Below are positions 1 through 7,587 of a DNA stretch of 29,413 nt, piece after piece. The notes under the pieces are model-generated. The model did not search any database. It saw only the letters and a program-made list of their open reading frames with translations, and had not been told where the DNA came from. Positions within the stretch are counted from its first letter, which is position 1, and every line of letters starts with the position of its first letter. Origin of the DNA: JALHUF01 sp050014795 (lineage in GTDB: Bacteria; Acidobacteriota; Terriglobia; UBA7540); the NCBI GenBank assembly GCA_050014795.1, contig JBEKCQ010000111.1, forward strand, positions 1 to 29,413. Reading direction: 5' to 3'. The position numbers and the translations under genes are program-made.

Positions 1-645
1 CGCATACGCCTCCAGCAGCTCCCAGTGTTGTTCTGACCACACGGGGACCTTGGCCCAGCGGGCCACGGCCGCAGGGTCCTGCCAGATGTTCAGGTAGAAG
101 CTGCCCTCGGGCATATCGGGCAGCGTGAAATCGAGGACGCGCAGATGGAGAGTGAAATTCACTTCGCGGTTGCCCGCGCGGACTTCCAGCTTGCCGGTGT
201 AAGTTCCCGGCGACGTATCCTTGGGAATGCGAATCGTAAGCCACACCGCCTGGGTCGTATTGGCTTCGAGTTTCTGGGGCGATTTCTCAAAAAGTGGGTC
301 GGACACGTATTGGCCGATCTCATCCACGAGCACGTATCCAGGGTAGCGGATCTCCATCCAGGCGCAGGGCAGGGAAGCGTTCGGCCCGGCTTCCGTCGGA
401 AGGCACGTCGCCGCGAAAGGCTCGAGCGGTTCCTTGGCTCGCACCGCCAACTGGAGCGAGACCACTTCATTGCGAAATGCTTCCGCCACTGCGCCGGTCT
501 TCAGCTCGCGGCTGAAGCTGGCCGGCGTGATGCGGATCTCGGCTCCTGGCACCCAGGCCGAGAACTGGCTGCCCTCGGGAGAGCCTTGAGCAGCAGCAAC
601 GAGGGGGACGAACAAGAAAACCAGAAAACTCCGGATACGACCCAT
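1..645 (-). CDS. Secreted DUF4091-type (glycoside hydrolase-like) protein, C-terminus beyond window
   Basis: The frame is open for 215 codons from an ATG at 645 to the window edge, so only the N-terminal part is present. It starts with a Sec signal peptide (basic MGRIR, a hydrophobic core, then AAAQG). A beta-sandwich-like region follows with the phrase VWLTIRIPKDTSPGTYTGKL near residues 135-155, and then LNIWQDPAAVARW. This order is typical of bacterial proteins with a C-terminal DUF4091 glycoside-hydrolase-like barrel, which would lie off the window. A GAGGT ribosome site sits 5 nt before the ATG. It follows the gamma-glutamyltranspeptidase gene on the same strand after about 130 nt. The family assignment is from recognition of the N-terminal style only. 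The substrate is unknown. Confidence 0.7.
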   Translation of the reverse strand, partial: MGRIRSFLVFLFVPLVAAAQGSPEGSQFSAWVPGAEIRITPASFSRELKTGAVAEAFRNEVVSLQLAVRAKEPLEPFAATCLPTEAGPNASLPCAWMEIRYPGYVLVDEIGQYVSDPLFEKSPQKLEANTTQAVWLTIRIPKDTSPGTYTGKLEVRAGNREVNFTLHLRVLDFTLPDMPEGSFYLNIWQDPAAVARWAKVPVWSEQHWELLEAYA

Positions 646-778
646 GAGACACCTCGCCTATTATGCTTGATCGAAAGGAACAGACGATCCGGCAACAGAG
701 CTAACGAATAACGATGGCGCGCTAACCACTGGCTACGGACTACCGACAACGGGCAACTGAGAACTGACTAGTGGCAGC

Positions 779-883
779 TTACCAGGCCAGCGCGTACCGA
801 TGCCCGCGAACATCGGCTCCGGCCTTCACGACGCCTGTGGTCGCGTCGTATTCCACGATTGTCGGGGCGCAGGAATTCCCCCC
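779..883 (-). other. Out-of-frame C-terminal end of the gamma-glutamyltranspeptidase
   Basis: After the C6 run at 878-883 (G6 on the coding strand), the alternative frame reads NSCAPTIVEYDATTGVVKAG and then ADVRGHRYALAW before a TAA at 779-781. This looks like the normal end of the family, with a cofactor-free beta strand and the AGADxR-type finish. One extra G in the run, or a -1 ribosomal slip on it, would join it to the main frame. I see no clear slippery heptamer with a downstream structure, so programmed frameshifting is not favoured. Confidence 0.7.
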
Positions 884-2544
884 TGAATAACCAGCTTGTG
901 CCCTCGTGCGCGAAGCTGGTTGAGGACTTCCTCCGGGATGCGCTTCTCCACAGCGAGAACCAGCGGCTCGTCGCTGTGATCGTCAAAGGAGCTGTACATC
1001 GCCTGCGAGTTGAAGCGGGGAGCTTCCACGGCCTCCTGCGGGTTCATGCCGAATTCCGCGACGTTCAAGAAAACCTGCAGCAGCGTCTGGTCCTGGCCAT
1101 CGCCGCACGGAGTGGAGAACGCCAGCCAGGGCTTCTTCTCTTTGAGTGCCAGCGTGGGCGTCAAAGTGATGCGTGGACGTTTGCCCGGCGCCAGTTGATT
1201 CGGATGTCCCGGGGTCAGCACGAAACTCTGGGCGCGTTGGCTGAGAGGAATACCCGTGTCGCCGGCGATCACCGCTGGGACCCAGGCGCCGCTGGGCGTG
1301 GCGGAGAACATGTTGCCGGCGCTATCGATGACGTTCACGCACGTCGTGTCCTGGTGCTCGGCGTTGCGCTCAGAGAGTCGCGCCCGCGTAAATTCCTCTG
1401 ACGCACGTACCTGCATGTGCACCGGGTCTCCGGGGATGTGTTCCGGCGAAGCCTTCCGGGGATTGATGAGCGGGCGGCGGAGCCCGGCGTACTCCTTGGA
1501 GATCAACTGCATCGGAATCTGGCTGAAGGCGGGGTCGCCGTAGTAGGCGTCGCGGTCGGCGTAGCCGAGCTTCATGGCTTCCACCACGGTGTGGATGTAG
1601 TCGGCCGAGTTCTGGCCCATGGCCTTCAGGTCAAAGCCCTCCAGCAGGTCCAGGTTCTCCAGGAAGACCGGAGATTGACTCCAGAAACTGACCTTGTAAA
1701 CCTCAATGCCGCGGTAGTTCGTGGTCAGAGGTTCCTCGAGCTTCGCGCGATACGCGGCGAAGTCACCTTCGCGCAGGAGGCAACCTGCCTGCTGGCAGAA
1801 ATCGCTGATGCGCTTGGCGATAGGACCGCGATAGAAGTAGTCGCGCGCAGCCTCAATGGCCGCGACGCGGCCGTGGCCGGCATTTTGCCGACTCACCTCG
1901 GCGAGGCTGCGCAGCGTACGGGCCAAGTCGGTTTGCACGAAGATTTCGCCTTCCCTGGGCACTCGACCTCCTGGAAGGAAGACCTTCTTTGTCGTCGGCC
2001 ATTTCTCGAGGATTGGGCGAGACCTTTCGATGGTGCGCACAAAGCGGGGATCGAGTGGGAAGCCTTCGGCCAGCTCAATCGCCGGTTGGATTACTTCCGC
2101 CAGGCTCATCGTTCCGTGTTTCTGGAGAGCGAGCAGGAGCGCATCGACTGCGCTTGGGACAATAGCGCTGAGCAGACCATAGGCGGGAATCGTTCCCTTC
2201 GAGATCGTGGCGACGTCCGCCAGGCGCGGGTCGTCGCGCCGCAGGTGCTTGTAGTAGTCGACGGTGGCGAGTTCGGGAGCAACTCCGGCGCCGTTAATGG
2301 CCACCACGGGCTGGCCCTGGAGCTTGATGAGAATGGGGCATTCGGCGCCTGAGCTGAAACCGTCCATCTCCACCACGGCAGCTGCGAAAACGGTGGCAAC
2401 CCCCGCATCGATGGCGTTCCCGCCTTTCTCCAGAATGCGCAGGCCCGCCTCCGCTACCAGGGGGTGGCCCGCGGCCACCGCGCCGCGCTTGCCGGCCACG
2501 AGGGGTTTCAGTGTCGTAGCGCCCTGCAGTGCGAGCGGGAACAA
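826..2544 (-). CDS. ggt: Gamma-glutamyltranspeptidase family protein, frameshifted near the C-terminus
   Basis: This is an exported N-terminal-nucleophile hydrolase of the gamma-glutamyltranspeptidase family, which cleaves or transfers gamma-glutamyl groups and matures by autocleavage. The GGNAIDAGVA block (residues 41-50), the nucleophile motif DTTCVNVID with Thr400 as predicted cleavage and catalytic residue, and the LTPGHPNQLAPGKRP block are all visible. The open frame can only start at a TTG at 2544, inside a hydrophobic leader that reads back in frame to about 2600 with no ATG. An ATG at 2609-2607 lies one frame off that leader. At the other end the frame ends in a non-homologous tail, while the expected family C-terminus continues in another frame to a TAA at 779-781. 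Both ends therefore look displaced by single-base indels. The gene may be inactive or the sequence may contain errors. Confidence 0.85.
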   Translation of the reverse strand: MFPLALQGATTLKPLVAGKRGAVAAGHPLVAEAGLRILEKGGNAIDAGVATVFAAAVVEMDGFSSGAECPILIKLQGQPVVAINGAGVAPELATVDYYKHLRRDDPRLADVATISKGTIPAYGLLSAIVPSAVDALLLALQKHGTMSLAEVIQPAIELAEGFPLDPRFVRTIERSRPILEKWPTTKKVFLPGGRVPREGEIFVQTDLARTLRSLAEVSRQNAGHGRVAAIEAARDYFYRGPIAKRISDFCQQAGCLLREGDFAAYRAKLEEPLTTNYRGIEVYKVSFWSQSPVFLENLDLLEGFDLKAMGQNSADYIHTVVEAMKLGYADRDAYYGDPAFSQIPMQLISKEYAGLRRPLINPRKASPEHIPGDPVHMQVRASEEFTRARLSERNAEHQDTTCVNVIDSAGNMFSATPSGAWVPAVIAGDTGIPLSQRAQSFVLTPGHPNQLAPGKRPRITLTPTLALKEKKPWLAFSTPCGDGQDQTLLQVFLNVAEFGMNPQEAVEAPRFNSQAMYSSFDDHSDEPLVLAVEKRIPEEVLNQLRARGHKLVIQGGIPAPRQSWNTTRPQAS

Positions 2545-2849
2545 GAGTCCGGCGGCGAGCGCCGCGAGCAGTAGCCCTTGCGGAAATCGGGAGAGGCGGA
2601 TCCTCTCATGGCGTTAACTGATGTTGTGGCCGAATGCTGTCGGAAAAGTCGCAGCGTGTCAAGCTGCAAAGCTGTCTGACAACGCGAACGCTGCTCGCAA
2701 ATAAACAATCGCAATCGAAATGGAAGATAATGGATCCCGCCGCTCATTGAAAAGAATCGAAAAAAGTAGTAGTTATGAGCCCGTACCATTGCCAACGGCT
2801 CTGTGAAACCAACTGCTAGAGATTTCAACCCCCGGGGCCAGGAGGATTG

Positions 2850-4064
2850 ATGCGCAAAGTGAATCGAAGGCAATTGCTGGAGGGTGTGGGAGCCGCCCTG
2901 GTGGCGGGAAAAGTTGCACGGGCTCGCCCTGGTGCAAGAGTAGATTCACAGGAGGCCCCCCGAGCCAAGATGCCTCTTGACCTTACCGAGTTCCAGCCCA
3001 AGAGCATGCTCCACGTGCCGGAGACGAAAGTCTCCCGTTCGCGGTTTCCCGTCATTGATGTTCACACGCATCTCTCCTTTGCTCGCGACAGAGGGGAGGG
3101 CGCCCAGCACGGAAAGGTACGTTTCCTCGCTGAGCCGGATGAAGCGTTGAAAGTTATGGACCGCAAGAACTTGCGGATGATGGTCAACCTCACGGGGGGA
3201 TTCGGTGCGGCGCTGGAGGAGACGATCCGCAAGTACCAGGCCCCCTATCCGGGCCGGTTCCTTGTCTTCACGGAGCCGAATTGGAGTCGGCTGAATGAAC
3301 CGGGCTACAGCCAGTTTCAAGCGGACGAAATTGCCCGGGCACAGCAAGGCGGGGCCGGCGGCCTCAAGGTTACCAAAACGCTCGGGCTTTACTTGCGCGA
3401 GGGAAATACGACCGGTCCTCTGGTGAAGGTTGACGACCGGCGTTTTGATCCCATGTGGGAAGCCTGCGGCACTCTCAAGCTGCCGGTGGCTATCCATGTT
3501 GCCGACCCGGAAGCCTTTTTCCTTCCCATCGACCGCTTCAACGAGCGCTTCGAGGAACTGAACAACCACCCTGACTGGTCGTTCTACGACAAGGATTTTC
3601 CGAGCTTTCGGGAACTGCTTGAGGCCTTCAACCGGGTGGTCGCCCGCCATCCGAAGACCCAGTTCATCGCGGTCCATGTGGGCCATAATGCGGAAAACCT
3701 GGCCAGCGTTTCGGAGCGCCTGGACCGGTACCCTAACATGCACGTGGACTTGGCCGCGCGCATCGGGGAACTTGGCCGCCAGCCCCGCACGGCGCGGAAG
3801 TTCTTTGAGGAGCACCAGGACCGCATTCTGTTTGGCACCGACGCCGTCCCGCACGGGGTGGAGACTCCCCAACAGATCTTCGGAGATGAGCTCTACGAAA
3901 TCTATTTTCGCTTCCTTGAGACCGAGGACGAATACTTCGACTACGCGCCCGCACCGGTCCCTCCCCAGGGACGGTGGCGGATCTACGGTCTTGGCTTGCC
4001 TGCGAAGATTCTTCGGAAAGTCTATTGCGCGAACGCTGAGCGGCTGCTCGGCCTGACGGCGTGA
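2850..4064 (+). CDS. Tat-type exported amidohydrolase-2 family protein (copy 1)
   Basis: This is a 404-residue metal-dependent hydrolase or decarboxylase of the amidohydrolase-2 (PF04909) TIM-barrel superfamily. Residues 1-25 contain NRRQLLEG and a hydrophobic stretch, resembling a twin-arginine signal. Candidate metal ligands are His72 and His74 (VHTH), His216 (AIHVADPEAF), His276 or His279 (HVGHN) and Asp331 (FGTD). ATG 2850 is chosen over the TTG three bases earlier because AGGAGG (2840-2845) is better spaced to it. It begins a four-gene plus-strand run, and the next gene is a clear paralogue. Export suggests a periplasmic substrate. The family acts on aromatic acids, lactones and related compounds, but the substrate cannot be read from the sequence. 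Confidence 0.88.
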   Translation: MRKVNRRQLLEGVGAALVAGKVARARPGARVDSQEAPRAKMPLDLTEFQPKSMLHVPETKVSRSRFPVIDVHTHLSFARDRGEGAQHGKVRFLAEPDEALKVMDRKNLRMMVNLTGGFGAALEETIRKYQAPYPGRFLVFTEPNWSRLNEPGYSQFQADEIARAQQGGAGGLKVTKTLGLYLREGNTTGPLVKVDDRRFDPMWEACGTLKLPVAIHVADPEAFFLPIDRFNERFEELNNHPDWSFYDKDFPSFRELLEAFNRVVARHPKTQFIAVHVGHNAENLASVSERLDRYPNMHVDLAARIGELGRQPRTARKFFEEHQDRILFGTDAVPHGVETPQQIFGDELYEIYFRFLETEDEYFDYAPAPVPPQGRWRIYGLGLPAKILRKVYCANAERLLGLTA

Positions 4065-4107
4065 GCTGGGCGGCGATTGGTGGGGAGATGTTTCAGGAGA
4101 TGAGTTT

Positions 4108-5265
4108 ATGAGGCGAATTCGCACAAGCATGTTCGTTCTAATGTCGCCCTTGTTGCTGGCTCTCGCCGGCACATTGTGGGCTCAGGGTCAAGCGCCCACG
4201 GCCCAGAAGATGGAGCAGAAGAACACTCTGCTACTCCGGGACTTCCAGCCCAAATCGATGCTGCATGTCCCGGTTCACAATGTGTATCGGGCGCGTTTTC
4301 CCGTCATCGATGTGCACAACCACGTCAATGATGCCCGGACGCCGGATAAGGAGCGCATCCCGCCGGCGAAAGTGGTCGAGATGATGGACAACTGCAACCT
4401 CCAGAAAATCGTGATCCTAACCGGGGGCTGGGGCGAGGCCTTGCAGAAGGTTGTGGACCAGATGGTGAAGCCCTATCCGGATCGCTTCACCGTGTTCGTG
4501 CAACTCGACTGGACCAACCTCGACGCCCCGGACTTTGCCCAGCAGATGGTGCGGCAGATTGATGACGCCGTGGCGCGCGGGGCGCGGGGCCTGAAGATCA
4601 CGAAGGAACTTGGCCTGCTCGTGCGCTACAAATCCGGCAAGCTCCTCACGGTGGACGACCCGCGGTTGGATCCCATCTGGGCCGAGTGCGGGCGGCTGGG
4701 TATTCCGGTCGCGATCCACGTCACGGACCCGGAGGCGTTCTTCCACCCCCTGGATGCTACCAACGAACGCTTTGAGGAGTTGATTGATAATCCGGACTGG
4801 AGTTTCTACGGGTCGCAGTTTCCCAGCAAAGAGTCCATCATAGAGGCACGCGACCGGATGTTTGCCAAACACCCAAGTACCACATTCATTTCCCTGCACG
4901 TGGGGAATTGGCCGGAAGACTTGGACTACGTTTCCCACCTGCTGAACCGACATCCCAATGTGGTGGTGGAAATTGGCGCGCGTGTGGCCGAGCTAGGCCG
5001 CCAGCCGCGACGGGCACGAAGGTTCTTCCTCGAGTACCAGGATAGGATTCTCTTTGGGACGGATTTTTCGGTCAGCGAAGAGATGTATCGTAATCACTTT
5101 CGCTGGCTGGAAACCGCCGACGAGTATTTCGATTACTGGAGTGCGCCCGAACAGGGCCGCTGGAAGATCTATGGGATTGATCTGCCCGATGAAGTTCTGG
5201 AAAAGGTCTATCATCGCAATGCCGAGAAAATTCTCAGCCAGTTCAAAGGGCTGGCCGCGAAATGA
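4108..5265 (+). CDS. Secreted amidohydrolase-2 family protein (copy 2)
   Basis: This 385-residue paralogue of the preceding gene shares long blocks with it (FQPKSMLHVP, the PEAFF region, NPDWSFY, AELGRQPR, DRILFGTD). Its leader is different: a Sec-type signal ending LAGTLWAQGQ at about residue 26, with no twin arginine before a long core. Candidate metal ligands are His70 and His72 (VHNH), His204 (AIHVTDPEAF), His264 (LHVGNW) and Asp319 (FGTD). Copy 1's second histidine (HVGH) is Asn here, so the sites may not be identical. An AGGAGA-type ribosome site precedes the ATG. The stop codon runs into the AGGAGG of the GH36-like gene 10 nt downstream, so co-translation is likely. Confidence 0.88.
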   Translation: MRRIRTSMFVLMSPLLLALAGTLWAQGQAPTAQKMEQKNTLLLRDFQPKSMLHVPVHNVYRARFPVIDVHNHVNDARTPDKERIPPAKVVEMMDNCNLQKIVILTGGWGEALQKVVDQMVKPYPDRFTVFVQLDWTNLDAPDFAQQMVRQIDDAVARGARGLKITKELGLLVRYKSGKLLTVDDPRLDPIWAECGRLGIPVAIHVTDPEAFFHPLDATNERFEELIDNPDWSFYGSQFPSKESIIEARDRMFAKHPSTTFISLHVGNWPEDLDYVSHLLNRHPNVVVEIGARVAELGRQPRRARRFFLEYQDRILFGTDFSVSEEMYRNHFRWLETADEYFDYWSAPEQGRWKIYGIDLPDEVLEKVYHRNAEKILSQFKGLAAK

Positions 5266-5274
5266 GGAGGAAAG

Positions 5275-7518
5275 ATGCGTTCCAGACTCGGATTTACCGC
5301 AACTGATTCCTTGTCGCGCGTGTCGCTGTTCTTGCTGGTCGGCGGTGTCCTAGCCATGCTGGGCTGCGACCGCTCTCCCGCACCTCCTGGCGAGCAGGCT
5401 TTGCCCTCGGCCGTGGCGGTAACCGTGAATCCGGGCGGGCCGGTGGTTCTCAAGACTCATACGGCGGAGTTTGAGATTCTCCCCTCGGGCTACCTCCAGG
5501 CTTATCTGATCAAGGACGGAAAGCGGTTGACGCTGGATGAGCCTGAAAGTGGAGGCGCGCCTGCCGGCGGATATTTGGTGAGCAGCGGCAAGGAGGTCCG
5601 CGATTTCGCCCTCGATTTTGAGCACGCGAAGGTCTCGGACACGCGCGGCAAGCTCGGGGCGCGAGGAAAGAGGGTGGAGATCACGGGCCGCAGTACAGCC
5701 GAGGAAGCCGCCGGCATCGAGAAGACCCTCGCGGTGGAAGTCTATGACGACTTTCCGAACCTCGCGCTGAGCACGGTGGCTTACAGGAACGCAGGCTCCA
5801 CAGAATTCGCACTCGACCAGGTCGTGGAGCAGCGGCATCGGCTGAACGCTTCGCTGGCTGACCCCAAGGCGCCGCCTTATCGCCTCTGGTCGTTCCAGGG
5901 GTCCAGCTACGATTGGGGCAAGGACGACGTCATCAACCTCTCCAAGAATTTCTCCCAGCCGAATCTCATGGGCGCCATGAATCCTAATGGGCTCGGGGGC
6001 GGGATTCCCGTGGTGGCCTTTTGGACGGCGACGGTGGGAGAAGCCATCGGGCACGTCGAAACCCTGCCGCTGGTTCTTTCGCTTCCGGTGAAGGTGGGGC
6101 CGGATGAGCGTATCCAGGCATCCCTGGTTCTCGATTCGAAGACCACGCTTAAACCGGGCGAGGTCTTCTCCACGCCGCGCAGTTTTGTGGCTGTGTTCGC
6201 GGGTGATTTCTACGAGCCGCTGCACCTCTATTCGAGCGTCTTGCAGCGCGAGGGTTGGACGATCCCCAAGCCGACCAACGAGGACTACAACATGAGTTGG
6301 TGCGGCTGGGGCTACGAGTTTGACGTCACGCCCGCGCAAATGCTGGGCACGGTACCCAAACTCAAGGAACTGGGCATCAAGTGGGCCACGCTCGATGACC
6401 GCTGGTTTGACAACTACGGCGACTGGGAGCCGCGGCCTGACACCTTCCCCGGCGATGCCATCAAGAAAATGGTGGACGACTTCCACAAGCAGGGAATCCT
6501 TGCCCAAATTTGGTGGCTGCCTATCGGCGTCGAGGACGGCCAGGGGAAATATGAGTCGCATCCCTACAGAACGGCCAAGGTGGTCGCAGACCATCCCGAC
6601 TGGCTGATTCTCGACAAGAACGGCAAGCACGCCCGCATGGCACGCGGTCTGGCAGCGCTATGTCCCGCACTACGCGAGGTGCAGGAATTCCACAAGCAAC
6701 TGACAGAGAGATTCATCCGTGACTGGGGCTTTGACGGCCATAAACTGGACAACATCTTCACCGTCCCGGCCTGCTACAACCCCAAGCACCAGCACAAATC
6801 TCCCGACGAATCCATCCGCGCGATGGGAGAGGTTTACAGGGCCATCTTCCAAACCACGCGCCAGCTCAAACCCGAAAGTGTGACGCAGAGCTGTCCCTGC
6901 GGAACGCCACCCAACCTTGCCTGGCTCCCCTTCATGGACCAAGCCGTTACGGCGGACCCGGTTGGTGCCGTGCAGGTGCGCCGTCGCATCAAGATGTACA
7001 AGGCGCTGCTCGGACCGCAGGCCGCGGTCTACGGTGACCATGTCGAGCTCAGCGAAATGCCGCGCACGGGCCAGGGCTACGCCGAGGTGGGAAAAGACTT
7101 TGCCTCGACCATCGGGACAGGTGGAGTCGTCGGCACAAAGTTCACTTGGCCGGATTACGGTCCCAAGTTCAAGAATGTCTTTCTGACCCCCGAGAAAGAA
7201 GCTCTCTGGAAGAAGTGGACGGCCATCTACAATTCGAAGATGCTTTCCCGCGGGACTTTTCTAGACCTCTACACGCTCGGGTATGACGTGCCGGAGGGAT
7301 ACGTCATCGAAAGGGACGGGAAGATGTACTACGCGTTCTTTGCCCCCCTGCCTGCGACGTCATGGCAGGGCACGGTCGAGTTGCGCGGCCTCCGGCCAGG
7401 TAAGTACCGGGTGTTCGACTACGAAAACGGGAAGGACTTAGGCGTCATCGACAGCGGCAATCCCAAGCTCGCCACCGAGTTCGCGCACCACCTACTGCTG
7501 GAAGTCACCAAGCTCTAG
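5275..7518 (+). CDS. Lipoprotein GH36-like (alpha-galactosidase clan GH-D) protein (copy 1)
   Basis: This is a 747-residue lipoprotein. A hydrophobic leader ends in the lipobox LAMLGC, with Cys31 as the lipidated residue. A beta-sandwich domain (about residues 45-320) leads into a TIM barrel (about 340-640) and a small C-terminal beta domain (LRGLRPGKYRVFDYENG). Barrel blocks fit clan GH-D: WATLDDRWFDNYGDWEP, QIWWLP, DHPDWLILDKNG and WGFDGHKLDN. Asp492 in KLD (codon 6748-6750) is the likely nucleophile. Asp561 in TADPVGAVQVRRR aligns with the usual acid/base position. Family members hydrolyse alpha-galactosides or related sugars; the exact sugar is not evident. AGGAGG overlaps the upstream stop codon, so it is probably translated with the amidohydrolases. 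Confidence 0.85.
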   Translation: MRSRLGFTATDSLSRVSLFLLVGGVLAMLGCDRSPAPPGEQALPSAVAVTVNPGGPVVLKTHTAEFEILPSGYLQAYLIKDGKRLTLDEPESGGAPAGGYLVSSGKEVRDFALDFEHAKVSDTRGKLGARGKRVEITGRSTAEEAAGIEKTLAVEVYDDFPNLALSTVAYRNAGSTEFALDQVVEQRHRLNASLADPKAPPYRLWSFQGSSYDWGKDDVINLSKNFSQPNLMGAMNPNGLGGGIPVVAFWTATVGEAIGHVETLPLVLSLPVKVGPDERIQASLVLDSKTTLKPGEVFSTPRSFVAVFAGDFYEPLHLYSSVLQREGWTIPKPTNEDYNMSWCGWGYEFDVTPAQMLGTVPKLKELGIKWATLDDRWFDNYGDWEPRPDTFPGDAIKKMVDDFHKQGILAQIWWLPIGVEDGQGKYESHPYRTAKVVADHPDWLILDKNGKHARMARGLAALCPALREVQEFHKQLTERFIRDWGFDGHKLDNIFTVPACYNPKHQHKSPDESIRAMGEVYRAIFQTTRQLKPESVTQSCPCGTPPNLAWLPFMDQAVTADPVGAVQVRRRIKMYKALLGPQAAVYGDHVELSEMPRTGQGYAEVGKDFASTIGTGGVVGTKFTWPDYGPKFKNVFLTPEKEALWKKWTAIYNSKMLSRGTFLDLYTLGYDVPEGYVIERDGKMYYAFFAPLPATSWQGTVELRGLRPGKYRVFDYENGKDLGVIDSGNPKLATEFAHHLLLEVTKL

Positions 7519-7587
7519 CGGCATCTCTAGGTGGTTTGCGGGCATTGGCCTTGCGGCCAGAGCCCATTTGATTTGCAGAGGTGAGAA

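Noticed and set aside
878..883. Programmed ribosomal frameshift at the C6/G6 run
   Set aside because: There is no typical slippery heptamer and no convincing downstream structure. An indel explains it more simply.
1417..2352. 311-codon plus-strand frame opposite the transpeptidase gene
   Set aside because: It is antisense to the conserved catalytic core and has no ribosome site.
2747..2780. Promoter TTGAAA-17-TAGTTA before the first amidohydrolase
   Set aside because: The -10 box matches the consensus at only two positions, so it is not reported as a feature.
2946..4172. 408-codon open frame antisense to the first amidohydrolase
   Set aside because: The plus-strand frame has clear metal-binding motifs and a ribosome site. 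The antisense translation has no recognisable domain and arises from GC-rich codon bias.
5350..6630. 426-codon open frame antisense to the GH36-like gene
   Set aside because: It is a mirror of the sense codon pattern. The sense strand encodes a full lipoprotein glycosidase-like chain.
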